Assembly (NCBI GenBank): GCA_025093555.1
Contig: JAIWNF010000063.1
Coordinates: 1 to 64,000, forward strand
Direction: 5' to 3'
Source: Circinella umbellata
Lineage: Eukaryota > Mucoromycota > Mucoromycetes > Mucorales > Lichtheimiaceae
DNA length: 64,000 bases
The translations under genes were made by a program, and so were the position numbers. Below, piece after piece: positions 49,204 to 61,235 of the stretch; position 1 is the first letter of the stretch; each line of letters starts with the position of its first letter. Below the pieces are notes generated by a model that searched no databases, had not been told where the DNA came from, and saw only the letters and a program-made list of their open reading frames with translations.

Positions 49204-49221
49204 ATCAACTGTACATGCAGG

Positions 49222-49290
49222 TGGTCGAATTACATTTCCTTGGTCTCATTTTGACAGTGATTTAACCAATTGAGCGATTGATTAGGAAAA
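49222..49290 (-). other. tRNA-like relic
   Basis: On the minus strand the stretch contains TCGCTCAATTGGTTAAATCA, close to a D-arm/A-box, followed some 40 nt later by GTAATTCGACCACC, close to a T-arm/B-box. The anticodon stem does not form with five pairs and the acceptor ends do not pair, so this is not a functional tRNA. It may be a decayed tRNA or the promoter of a SINE-like element. Confidence 0.25.
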
Positions 49291-49545
49291 GAAAGTTGTC
49301 TGGAGCTGGCTGCCGACCTCATCGCGTAATTGAAATCTTTTATTTTTACTGGTAGTACAAGCTCCTAATCGGTGATCTTGGACCTCTCACAAAGCTCATA
49401 TTTGCTATCCACATAGTAAATAAACATCTAAATCATCTTATAGTTACATTATTATACCCATTATATTGTTTTAATATCCCACTGAGCATGAAGTATGCAG
49501 GCTCAATAAAATAATTTACAGCTTTACTAAGCGTGTATTTATAAA

Positions 49546-50011
49546 GGGATTTGCTACGGACACCCCAAAAAATACTATATTAGGTAATTTCAATCCTTAC
49601 GGACACCCCACTTTTATATTTTTTCAAAGATACATAACAATCTGATATAATTACGTCGTATCCAGCCATTTATACATTATATACACGGTTATTATCGTTA
49701 TATAACTTAAAAATGTTTATGAAACTTATATTAGCAGTTCAACTTTTTATAAAGATCGCTCAATATTTCTAATCTTCTCTTACTAAACCGTTATGTACAC
49801 AAATGAGAGTTGTAGTCCACACGGACACAAGACAAACAACAAGGAATAATGTGTACTCTTAATGATATATATGAGTAGTCATCAAATAAGGAGCAATATT
49901 GGTGTTGATAACGCTAGTACTCTAGTTTACATGGTCTAAGAAGTTGTTTGACAGTTTTTTATTTGTGGGGTGTCCGTAAGGTCAAAATATGAGGTGTCCG
50001 TAGCAATTCCC
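49546..50011. mobile_element. 466-bp MITE with 9-bp target duplication (Mutator-like)
   Basis: Flanked by identical ATTTATAAA at 49537-49545 and 50012-50020. The ends are inverted: GGGATTTGCTACGGACACC on the left and GGGAATTGCTACGGACACC on the right. Each end carries a second subterminal copy of TACGGACACCCC in the same orientation (49555 and 49598 on the left; inverted at 49967 and, with one change, 49991 on the right). A 9-bp duplication and no coding capacity fit a Mutator-derived MITE; assignment to a superfamily is by duplication length only. Confidence 0.85.
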
Positions 50012-50905
50012 ATTTATAAATGTAGCTATAATAATAGCGCGCTGATAGGATTATTACTCTTAACATATATCGTTCCTAAATTTACCATGTTCAGTAGTTA
50101 CAATTAGTTGTCAACTTGCTGGCTCATAACGTCATTCTTGAGTTAAACTCATTAGCCGATGGCAAAGCTAAGCTTAAGTTTCTACAGATATTTTCTTCCT
50201 GTCTGTGCGAGTCTTTTTCTGACCAGTTGTATATTGATCAAAGAACGGTTACAATTTGCATCTGGTCGCTTAGAGCAATTTCTGAATATGATGACTGATA
50301 TTACGGTGTGATAAACTTGGTGTACGAAATTTTTTATTAAAACAATTACTCGCTGATTTGTTACATATAACATCATGGTGCGTTGCAAAATTTTAATTTC
50401 ATTATAATCTTTTATAACAGCCGTAAAAACCATTTACTAAAAATACGTAATTTCGGATTTTATTTTGAACGAAACTAAAGTGGTGAGTTAATTATACCTA
50501 TGGAGGTACTTTTGGATATAATGCTAAGAAATACAACGTTCTTCTCAATATAGTTAGAATAATGTACAATGCAGGAAGAAGGTTGACACACCTATACAGT
50601 ATAAAACCAAAAATTGAAGATTTGCACCCTCATGGCGTACTATTTTAAAAATTTCATTAGTGTTAATGAAAGCTTATTTTTCGCTCGCCCGGTGCTTTTT
50701 TTATAAATTAAAATAGTGTATAGATATTATGCATAACACAACCCTGGAACACGTTCATCACACAGCTTTTTATTTTGTTACGTACGTACGCATTAGAAGG
50801 CAGTATTTTAAATGTCATTCTGAATTATTAATAGTCCCGAAGAACATCTACTTTTAAAACTTATTGTACATAACAAGGATAAAATAGAAGCTTCCTTATA
50901 AATAC

Positions 50906-50932
50906 AATATATATATATATATATATATATAT
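50906..50932. repeat. (AT)n microsatellite
   Basis: About 13 uninterrupted AT units. Confidence 0.95.
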
Positions 50933-51247
50933 CTTATTACGTCCTTTACAAATAGCATTTATAACTACTTGAACTCACAAGGACAGAATATCGGGGCCCG
51001 GAAACAAAACGACATCCGTCAAATTTACTTCCTTTCTTTTGGATAAAATTGGCCGATTTGATTGTTGTACAAATTTTCAAATATTAAAATTGCGAAAAAA
51101 GATTATGGTGAGCCGGTTACACGACCAATGCAACTATTTTATTTAGTAAGCACTTTTCCCTCGCTGTTCCTGAACCTTTCTTTTACTTCTCTTTATCCTC
51201 CACTAAATTATATACACTAACTTTTTTTTAACATATAAAAAAGAACG

Positions 51248-52694
51248 ATGGCACCAACAAAAGTTCCTATCCACCCGGTATATGCTGCCTCTTTTGAAAA
51301 AACAAAGAACGCTCCAAAAGTTAGAAATGGTGATATTACAATTGAGCAAATGCGAGAATTCGCAAATGCACGTTTAAAAGAAATCCCTGTCGCTCAGATT
51401 ATTGAAGAAGACAAGACTGTTGTGCATAACGACACTGAAATTAAATTAAATCTCTTCCGCCCTGTTGGTACTGAAAATGATGTTCTTCCAGTTGTTGTTT
51501 ACTATGTAAGATGTTTGCCAATTTTTGATGTTTTTTTTTTTGTGATTGTGTGTTTATATATAATATACGGACGCATTGGAAGGGAAGCATGTATCGTAAT
51601 ATGAGAATAAAAATAAAAATAAAATATTGGCGCTGCTATGTTAACTGACATCTGAATGTTTATTTGATTAATGAAAGCACGGAGGTGGTTGGGTATTCGG
51701 TTCAAAATATACCCACGGAAAAGCTGTTCGTGACGTAAGTTAGCTTTTCCTTTTTTTTAATGAAATTTAGATTTAGATTTTTTTACAACAATTATGCATT
51801 ATATACAGATTTGTATCAAAAACAATGTCGCAATAGTGTTTGTTGACTATCCTCTTGCCCCCGAAGTTAAGTTTCCAGTCATTCACGAAGTTTCATATAC
51901 TGCATTGAGTTGGCTGGTTGAGAATGGTGCTTCTATCAATGTTGATACTAGCAAACTTGCCATCGCCGGAGGTAAACAAAAATCTTTTCTTCATACTTTC
52001 AATCCATCTGTACTAATATATACTTATACTAACTGACATGCTTCCAACTATAGATTCAGCTGGTGGTAATATTACAGCTTCTGTCACGCGTAAGTCTAAC
52101 CATTTTATTTCAAAGAGAAAAAAGTGCGAGGAAAAACCTAAAGCAATATTTGGCTAAAATATAATAGTTATGGCCAAGGAACGCGGATTGGGTGATGCTA
52201 TCAAGGCACAAATCTTGATCTATCCTTCGACAGCTCCATCAAGAGAAGGTTATGAATCTTATAAACTATTTGGTAATGGCGATTATACTTTGTCTGTTGC
52301 TGATGTAGATTTTTATGGTGATGCTTATTATACTCCTGAGAGAAACAAAATTGGATTTCCGTTAATGGCTTCTAAAGAAGATATGACTGGACTCCCTCCA
52401 GCACTTGTCTTCACAGCAGAAGCTGATGTATTACGTGACGAGGGTGAACAATATGCCCGGCAATTGACTGAGGCTGGCGTTTCCGTTGCTTGTCTTCGTG
52501 TAATTGGTGCAAGTATGTGTAGTTTTATTGTCGATAATAATTATATAATTTTGATGGATTAATGTGTGTATATTAATCAATGTTTGAATTAATTAGCTCA
52601 TGGATATGTCACTGTTCCTGTTGAAACGCCAGTTTATAAGCAAACAATGGCTATGATTAAAGCCCATTTAGACGAAGCTTTTGAACGAAGTTAA
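51248..52694 (+). CDS. Hormone-sensitive-lipase-type alpha/beta-hydrolase (esterase A)
   Basis: Six exons (51248-51505, 51678-51734, 51809-51971, 52054-52089, 52168-52512, 52597-52694) join to 957 nt, giving 318 residues. Enzymes of this family hydrolyse short acyl esters. All hallmarks are present: oxyanion motif HGGGWVFGSKYTHG at the start of exon 2, FVDYPLAPEVKFPV, nucleophile Ser in GDSAGGNITAS, the acid residue in TAEADVLRDEGEQYA and the catalytic His in THGYVTVPV. No signal peptide is evident, so the enzyme is probably cytosolic. This is the only one of the three tandem copies with an intron immediately before HGGGW. Fungal homologues include detoxification and secondary-metabolism esterases; the substrate is unknown. 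Confidence 0.9.
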
Positions 52695-53647
52695 ATAAGC
52701 ATATAATATGTTGATATATCAATACTATTCCAGACGCAATAAATAAATAGTACTGTACCATGTAATAATGAGAAGATCTAAAGCCAGTGTAGAAGAAAAA
52801 AAAAGTTTAATCCATATATATTTAACGTGCATGTTCCTCGATATAATGAGAGAAGAAAAAAATATGAGTAAAGTATGGCATCATAAAAATTATCCTGTCA
52901 GTATTCTGCTTTAAAGCCCTTTCTTGTTATTCAATTACATTCGGGATACATAGATGCTATTACTGTCTGCTGATAAGCATGTCGTCACTATAGTTTATAC
53001 GTATACGTTTAATGTACATACGGCCAAAATATGGGATGTCAGAAGCAAGTCCTCCAAAAATATCTATCTTGCGTTAACTTGCACCGCTTTACAAAAATAA
53101 ATATATGCAATGGCTTACTGCAGCTTTTAGATATAAATGCTTAATAGTAGGTTACTATTCATAATGCCCCAATTAGTAATGATTTAGCACAATACAGTCT
53201 GCGGACCTTAGATAATTAGCCTATGATCACAGATGGACACAAAAAAGTTGCCGGAGTTTTATAACAACTTAATAAGTTTAGACCAAAGTAACCAAATTTA
53301 GTCTTCGGGAGATGAGGGTTTTAGTGATGATATATAATTAATAGTATATATGCAAAATGTAGCTCAAAAAAAGTGACGCCATAGACTTAACATATCATAT
53401 TAGAGCGGTAGGCTACAATTACTATGCATCGTCAAGATTCATCAATTTGATGTTGAGAGAAAACACATACTTCTTTGGGTAAAAGAAATAAATAAAAATT
53501 CTCACCTTACGTTATGTTGCGACTCTGAATTGCGGAATTTCATTACGAGAATATGCTCGTATAAAATAGTTTAAACTAATTCTTTCTTCGGTTGGCTTTT
53601 ACTCCACTTCTTTCTATATTCTTCTTTTTATTTTATAACATAAAAAT
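52695..53647. other. Intergenic between esterases A and B
   Basis: No gene seen. A stretch at about 53020-53055 (GGCCAAAATATGGGATGTC, then AGAAGCAAGTCC) loosely resembles the right end of the 466-bp MITE and might be an old solo end; the similarity is weak. Confidence 0.45.
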
Positions 53648-54840
53648 ATGGTTACAACCCCAGTTGTCCTCGAACCTCAGTTGGAAGATTTCTTAAAAAA
53701 CCTTCCTAATGTTGATATTACTCAAATCCCAATCGATGTGACAAGAGATCGCGAAGCTAAATTACCTATGGATCCTTTGGATGTCCTCGAGGAAAAAATG
53801 TCGATCTCAAGCCGTGATGGCACCAAGGAAATTAGCCTTACTATCACTCGACCTATTGGTAGTGAAAAGAAGATGCTACCTGTGATTCTTTATTTTCACG
53901 GAGGTGGGTGGGTTGTAGGCAGTGAAAAAACTCATGCAGTGACCCGCACTGAGGTAACGAAAACATACATAATTTTTTTTTCGGAAACAGATACTGCAAA
54001 ACATTGATGCATGCCTTTTATCTATAGCTTACTGTACGAGCCAACGCTGTCGTCGTTTTTGTCAATTATTCACTATCTCCAGAAGTTCGTCATCCTGTCG
54101 CAGTAGAAGAATGTTATGATGCTCTTGAATGGACATCAAAGAACGGTGCTTCTATCAATGCAGATTCTAGCAAATTGGTAGTTGCTGGAGGTAAATTAAA
54201 AAAACGAATTGCTCTCTCTTTCGTGTATATTAATTACATAACAATCGTAAAACTCTACAAAAACTAAATAGATTCTGCTGGAGGAAATCTTAGTGCGGTC
54301 ATATCAAGTACGTTAAAAACTCTCATTACTTTATAATACCCATCTCTGTTAAATCATATCACGAACTTATCATTCTTGTTGATAGTCCTCGACAAACAGC
54401 GCGGCCTCAATGCAGTGAAATATCAAGTACTTATCTATCCAGTGACAGATGATAATTTGTACACAAGCTCATATGAACAATTTCAAGAAGGTTATTATTT
54501 ATCACGCAAGATGATGAAGTGGTTCTGGGACCATTACATTCCCGATGAAAAGGATCGCAATGATATTACGGCACGTCCATTGCATGCTTCAATTGAAGAG
54601 TTAAGAGGATTACCACCAGCATTTGTTGCAACTGCTGAAGCTGATGTGTTACGTGATGAAGGTGAAGCATATGCTCGTAAACTTTTAGCTGCTGGTGTTA
54701 ACGTGACATCTGTGCGAGTATTAGGTTTGATTCATGGTGTATATAATGTGGGTAACTTGAGTCCATTGGGATCTTCACTTCTTGATCAAATTGTAAATGC
54801 TTTACACACGTTCTGGGGCACAACGCGTGCGAACCTTTAA
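53648..54840 (+). CDS. Hormone-sensitive-lipase-type alpha/beta-hydrolase (esterase B)
   Basis: Four exons (53648-53953, 54028-54190, 54272-54307, 54386-54840) join to 960 nt, giving 319 residues. HGGGWVVGSEKTHAV, VNYSLSPEVRHPV, GDSAGGNLSAVIS, TAEADVLRDEGEAYA and LGLIHGVYN supply a complete catalytic set. The 163-nt and 36-nt exons have exactly the lengths of those in esterase A, so the genes are paralogues. B lacks two of A's introns: the one before HGGGW and the last one before the His motif. Its C-terminus differs from A, ending in a basic WGTTRANL. No signal peptide is seen, and the substrate is unknown. Confidence 0.9.
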
Positions 54841-55318
54841 AACAAAGAATAAAGTGATTCACCATATTACTCAAATACACCTGGTACCTGTAACAAAATA
54901 AATTAATTACTACTTATTTTATAATCTTTCGATATGTAATGTTTAATGATTTTTTTGTTTTGGCTGTTGCTGTGGAGATAATAGATAAAATTTACATAAC
55001 AAAGGTACTACATGGAAACGATTTGTATCACACTTCCTGAACTATGAAAATTAACAAATCCGGATTTACAAATTCCCATCCTCGCTTGAATGAGGCAATC
55101 CATAAACACTCGGTGGTAAAAGGGCGGGCTGACTTATGATTGTTTAAAAGAACGCACATACAGACGAAATTGGACTTGTAAACTTGTTTTCTCCAATCAT
55201 ATGAAACCCTGCAATTTCCTGTTTTCATCTTTTGATTGTATTACAGCAATAAGCAATACGAATACGTAGCGAGAATAACGATACCAACAATAGTAGAAGC
55301 TCAACTAATAATAACACT
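54841..55318. other. Intergenic between esterases B and C
   Basis: No feature identified. A minus-strand open frame at 55028-55228 has no support. Confidence 0.5.
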
Positions 55319-56592
55319 ATGGCACCAGCAGTTACACTTTATCCTGTTTATGAAGCTTATTGTGAAAATGCGAGAAAACTTCCCAAGTTCAGTGAACAAA
55401 CGATATCTCTTCCAAAATTACATGAACTCGCCAACCAACGTTTCGAAGGAGCTTAAAAACTTACCGGAAGTAATGGAACAAAATAAGACTGTGACCCATC
55501 ATAATGGTGTCGAAGTCCGTTTGACATTATTCAGACCTTCAGGTACACAAAACCAATCACTTCCCGTAGTCCTATTCTTTCATGGAGGCGGTTGGGTATT
55601 TGGATCCAAACATACTCATATCAAACCAGTTCGAAATGTGAGCTGTTTACATGTTTGCCTCTTGAAAAGACAACCAATAATACTTTACTAGATATGCACC
55701 AAGAATCATGTGGCAGTTGTTTTTGTCGATTATTCGCTCGCACCCGAACACTGCACATGAAGAATCCTTTGCAGCACTTTTTGGGTTGTCGAAAACGGTG
55801 GTTCCATTATGGTTGATACAAATAAACTCATTGTTACTGGAGGTGAGGAAAAGTAAATAAACTAAAGATCCCTTGCTGTAAAATCTAGTTGATAAGCTAA
55901 CTTCTTTTCTTTCTCTATATAAACAAAAACTAAAAGATTCGGCTGGGGGTAGTCATCTCATGTAATTTTGCCATTATCGTTAAACCATATCGTAGTAGCA
56001 TTATCTTCTACGTATATATACATCAATGATGATACTAATACACTAATGATTATATTAATCTTTCCTATTGCATGTTTACAGTGATGGCAAAAGAACGTGT
56101 TCTAGCGGATGTTATCAAGGCACAAATTTTAATTTATCCAGCTACTGCTGGTTCTCGTGGTAATTATGAATCTCTTAAGCTGTATGGTAGTGTGAATTTT
56201 TTGACAAAGCGTATTGGAATGGTATTGAAAAAACAAAGACTGGATTCCCGCTATTGGCTACACAAGATGAATTATGTGGGCTTCCTCCTACTTTGATTTT
56301 TAGCGCCGAAGCACATATTTTGCGTGATGAAGGTGAACAATATGCCAGGCAATTGACCGAGGCTGGTGTTTCTGTTGCTTGCGTTCGTGTTATTGGTGCA
56401 GGTACGCAACTTTTTAATACTATTTCATCGATCTTTGAATATACAAAGAGTTATTAATAATACATTTTTCCATGATGTATACGTACATTTATAGTTCATG
56501 GGTATATAACTGTCCCCGTTGTCACACCTGCTTATAAACAAGCTATGGCCATGATTACATATCAGCTGAATGAAGTTTTTGAGAAAAGTTAA
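55319..56592 (+). pseudogene. Decayed third esterase copy (esterase C)
   Basis: Starts at ATG 55319 (MAPAVTLYPVYEAYCE) and ends at a TAA at 56590-56592, with the family blocks in order: FFHGGGWVFGSKHTH, VAVVFVDYSLAPEH, DSAGGSHLM, VMAKERVLADVIKAQILIYP and HGYITVPVVTPAYKQ. It is broken by a frame change near 55,440 and a compensating pair near 55,760-55,800. The splice site after DSAGG is lost, and an internal deletion plus shift lies near 56,200. In addition, the catalytic acid position of TAEADVLRDEGE reads AEAHILRDEGE, an Asp to His change. The sequence is closer to esterase A than to B. Like B it has no intron before HGGGW; like A it keeps the last intron. Confidence 0.85.
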
Positions 56593-57889
56593 TTCCGTGT
56601 GATCTTATGGAATATGTACTAATTGATTTATATGAATATTTCGCGTAGCAAGACAATGGAACAACATGATCATTGTCAATTCAAAGCAACAATTGTTGTG
56701 TAATTGTAAATGACATAAAAAATAAATAAAGCTTATAGTTCATCAGAGCTATCTATGTTTTTATTCTTTAAAAAGATGAAGATTTTTTGTGATCATTGAC
56801 TTTTGTGTGTTAGTATGTAGTAGGACTACAAGGTATGGATGAAAATGGGAAGTTGTTTCTTTTACGTACGTACGTAAGATGTTCATTGTGACGCATCGAT
56901 AGACAAACCATTATTGATTTTTGAATGTTACTTCTTTTGTTGTTCTTAATTTGCTATATAAAAGTGTAGGTATTCTATTTGAATTACATACTTTTACCAT
57001 TGCTATTTATCACGTATTGTATATAATGATAAATTTAACAGACCTGAAGTTTGACTCTTGTTATGATGCTTATTATCAACAACTCAAACTATTTTTAAAG
57101 CGAAAAAAGGCAGAATATCTACACAATACTTTTGTACGTACTTACGTAGCTAAACGGTTTATGTACCTATTTTTTTTTTCTATATTTTTTGTACAAATAA
57201 ACTCTGTTATTATTATACGTAATGGTATTAACAGAAACAAAAAAATCATTGGAGTTCATTTTATACTGGTCTCCTTAAAGCAAGAATAATTTTGGGGTAG
57301 TCTTTATTCTGTAGAAGAAAATTAAAATGTGGTACTTGCATAAGCTTTGCCCTGATTATAACGGCAAACGTAATTTTTGCAAGTGGTAAAGAAGGAGCTG
57401 CAAACGATAGGCTGGTGTTTGAATTTGTGTCATTTTGATATGTACCTACGTACCAAAATCAATTTGTTATAACTATATTAATTATTATTTCTATCAGTCC
57501 TAAAAAATATATATAGGTCCTAGGCTAAACTACTATATAACTGAGCTGTTCACAAATATGTAGATTATTTTCTTTTAGAAAAATAAATTTATAGCTTTGA
57601 AACACATCACTTTAATTGTTTGTGTCATTATTGCTCAAAAAAGAAAAGAATATATATATAAAAATATGCATGGCAGGTTAATAATAAAATAAAAGAAAGG
57701 GTGATGCGTATATACTAATGGAAAGAAAAAAAAGGGAAAATGGAGGAAAGATCGGTTTTACAAAAGTAGAAATATTAATATGTAGAAAAGGAGAACGATA
57801 TGAAGGAGGAGTAATAATGGGGAGGAAATAATAGGATATGTATTTGACTACTATGATAACAAGAGATCGCAAGAAAGAATAATATTTTG
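56593..57889. other. Intergenic, AT-rich
   Basis: No supportable gene; an open frame at 56921-57289 is AT-driven (Ile/Tyr/Phe/Lys). ACGTACGTACGTA occurs near 56,865. The region covers the 3' ends of esterase C and of the ankyrin/anillin-like gene (minus). Confidence 0.5.
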
Positions 57890-60800
57890 TTAGCTTCTTA
57901 GTATGGATGTAGAAGAGGGGGGAAGAGTAGCAGTAGTAGTAGAGTGATTAGTTTGTCCAGAAGCAGCAGTAGATGCTGCAATAGTAGTATTGGATACTTG
58001 TTCTGTATTCCAAAATGTTTCATTCCATTGTTGTACTTTGATTGCCATATCACAATCACGAAGGTTCCTTGGCACAGTCTATACAATAAGAATAATGATA
58101 CATTAAGTCAAAAATATAATTCATAAATAAATAGATACATTGATAATAAATAATGAAACTTACTGCTGAAGGGTTCGAAACCGGTAAAAAAAGCATTTCC
58201 ACATCCAAATTACCTATTACTTTAAGTGTGTCATCTTCATGATGATGATGCTTTACTTTATCACGCCCTGACCAAGCATTAAAGCAATCAAATTGAGTTG
58301 CATAAGGGCGCTCATAACAACTCTCCATCATATGTGGTAGTGCAAATCGAGCACGACCTAATGATCCATCATCTTGATATATGTAATTCGACAAAGAGCC
58401 TTGCCGAGCACGATTGCGTGATGTTGAAAACAAACGCGTGAGAGGTAACTTGTTACGAACATGATAATCCGGACGTACATGTAATGATATTGTAATAATC
58501 ATTTCTGGATATGTATCCATAATACATTCATAATCAAACTTAATATGTTGTCCTAACATTTCGTACCGTGACATATACTCGTATCGATCATCACTCACGA
58601 CTAATCGTACGTAGGTAGGCTCTCGTGGTAATGGTAACAAAACATTGCTTATACCTGTAACTCGAAAATATAATTTACCGTGGCGCGAGTGCTTATTATT
58701 TTGTACATTATTGGTCATAATAGGTGGTAAACTGGCTTGAAGATCCTGTAAACTTGGTAATTTTTTTATATTTTCACTTTTTTTCTGTTTTAACAATTCT
58801 TCTTGATGTGATAATAATAATGGCGATGCAAAGGATGATGGTGATGGTGTCGGTGGAAGTTTGACAGGTACGCGTTTAATTTTGAATTGTTGTAATGGAC
58901 TGTTATACTGTAACATGGGTGCTCCAGATTCTTTATGGTCGAATTGTTGTTGTGGTTGTTGTGCATTTTGTGCTTGTGAAAGTCGACGAACATATCGAGA
59001 AGTAGATTGAACGGAAACACTACCATAATTGGATGAAGAATAATTAAATTGATTTTGGTTATTGTTGGTGGTATTATCGGTGTCATCGAATATTGAATTA
59101 ATATTCTTTTCGGGAATAGAGGCGAGTGGCAATGAACTCGGAGTGGATGGTGACATGGTGGCCGGAGAAGACGAGGAAGAGCTGATACTGCTATTGCTAC
59201 TACTACTGTGGTCAGTCATAACGCTTGATGATAATGACACATCGGTATTGGTTCGACTTCGCGATATAATCCGTACAGTTGTATTGACGTCGTCTTGTCT
59301 TGGTACTGATGGTGGTTGATAAGAAGAATATGAATCCAATTCATTGGCAATAGTAGTTATTGTTGGATTATTATTAGTACTATAATTATTTTCACTCGAC
59401 CCACCACTATAATCATCTTCTCCCGATGGTGGTAAATCTGGAAGGCTTCCCAAATAATAGGCTGTTGATGGTGGTGGATCGTTTATTGTTGTGGTTGCTG
59501 CAGCCGAGTTTGTTGATTGTGTTTTACTTGAAGAGATAGATTTCAAACTTGCTTTGGATTTCTTTTTTCGGACTTGTTCAATCTGATCTTGACTATCGAA
59601 CCATTCCACATCGTCATCATCGTCATCGTTAGTGTCAGAAGATGCTACTGATTCAGCTTGCTCAATTGTACCATCAAGTACTGAGGACCATGAATTCAAT
59701 GCAATAGACCAATGTGCCTTTTGACTACCGCTAAGGCGTCGACGATCCACATTTTCCGTTTCGGGTTTCTGTGCAACATTAATTTCATCAACTACCAAGG
59801 ATCGGCGATCTTGCATCGGGGATGTGGGTTCATGCTCTTCCGAGCTTGATTGTTCTTCATTGTTAACTGGCTGAAGAATATTCGGGACATCATTTTCTTG
59901 TTGTACATTAATGTTACGCGAATTATCATCACTATTTGTACGCCGCATAGAATTTGATGATACAGAAGGTGACGGTTTAACACCTTGTGCAATAGATAAA
60001 TCCTCATCATCTTGCCGAAATACACTGGATGAAACATATGTATTGGTTCGTAATGAAGAAATCACTTTAGACTTTCGTTTTGATTCTGTTACGATGTTAT
60101 CTTCAACAATTTCTTCCGGTTCTTCAACAATAATGGATGAGGATGATGATTCCTTTGTATCATTGGTTTCCAAGGACGTTGATCGTTTCATATCGTTTGT
60201 TTTTGTTGTACCCTCCTTTGTTGTCGTTGTCGTATCAGTCGTCGTTGCTTTTTTACCTTTGACAATAAATGACCGTTTTGGTTTACTGATTCCTTGTTCT
60301 TGTTCAAATTTTTGAAACAATGGATTACTTTTGACAGCGGATCGTTTTGCCAACTGGGCTACTTCTTGTCGTCTTTTTGAAAGTTGTTTTTCCAATTTGG
60401 CTTCCTCGTCATTTAATACTTTCATTTTACTTTCAGCAACATGTCCTGCGCGAAAATAGCGACCTTCTTGACGAGTTGTAGAGGCATGATTTTTGTTGGC
60501 ATTGTTAGTAGATTCAGCTAATTGTTTTAACTGTTTAAATCGATCAGGTGTTGCATAATTGGGTTTGGATTTAATTATGGATTGTCTCTTTTGTTGTTGT
60601 AATTGTTTAATGTTTGCTGTTGTTGCACCTAATAGACGAGCCATTGTAGTTGTTTGTGCAACGTCGCGTGGCAAACATCCAATATCATTAGCAATATCCA
60701 TGGAAACATTTTTTTCTTTGAGTAACCGTTGAGCAATTTGAATATGACCCAAAAAACTGACCAAATGTAAGGTTGTATTTTTACAATTGCCCCATACACG

Positions 60801-61235
60801 ATTATTTAAATCTTGAACACTCGATTGCTATCGTTTTGTGAATATTTCATAAGTTTCATCATTATCAATATATATATCTGTAAAAAAAAGACGTGCTTCT
60901 TTTTTTCATTAACTAAAACTTACATCGATTAGAAAATATAAAAGATCTTCTGTTTGTACTTGAGCCGTAGACGGAACTTCATTGGGAGTTGGTTCAAAAT
61001 ACTGAATAAGAGTATAAGGAAGAGCACAAAGATCATCAAGGGTTGTCCCGAGATTTTGAACTACCATGAGTTGGTGAATGACATGAGAGGCATCACGATC
61101 TGGATCCCAAACTAATGGTATCCAAAGTAAGTCAATATTAATGTCGAGAAGTTGTTGGATTCGGTACAAGTCAACTTGTTGTACAGCACGAGACCATTCG
61201 CCAACAAGTGATGTTGAATTCACCTCAACTGTCAT
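57890..61235 (-). CDS. Ankyrin-like N-terminus with Bud4/anillin-like C2 region, large scaffold protein
   Basis: Three exons (61235-60924, 60827-58164, 58078-57890) join in frame to 3,165 nt, giving 1,054 residues. The N-terminal 160 residues look ankyrin-like (WGNCKNTTLHLVSFLGHIQI, AQRLLKEKNVSMDIANDIG). Residues about 230-700 are disordered, rich in Ser, Thr, Asn and charged runs. The C-terminal third is folded: GKLYFRVTGISNVLLPLPRE, RYEMLGQHIKFDYECIMDT and CFNAWSGRDK resemble the C2-like region before the PH domain in Bud4/anillin proteins, which anchor septins and the contractile ring. KVIGNLDVEMLFLPV continues that match. The PH domain that usually follows is missing, as the protein ends in a Thr/Ser-rich tail. 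No lesions. Homology to Bud4/anillin is inferred from motifs only. Confidence 0.7.

Larger units (their letters stand above)
49291..51247. other. Intergenic region hosting a MITE and an AT microsatellite
   Basis: Apart from the 466-bp MITE (49546-50011) and the (AT)n run at about 50906-50932 I see no gene. Open frames at 50116 and 50182 overlap antisense to each other and look like chance. The 5' flank of esterase A (51,100-51,247) is pyrimidine-rich. Confidence 0.55.

Noticed and set aside
49222..49290. Functional tRNA gene
   Set aside because: The anticodon and acceptor stems do not pair; only A-box- and B-box-like words are present.
56921..57289. 122-codon open frame rich in Ile, Tyr and Lys
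   Set aside because: Composition matches AT-rich background; no motif.
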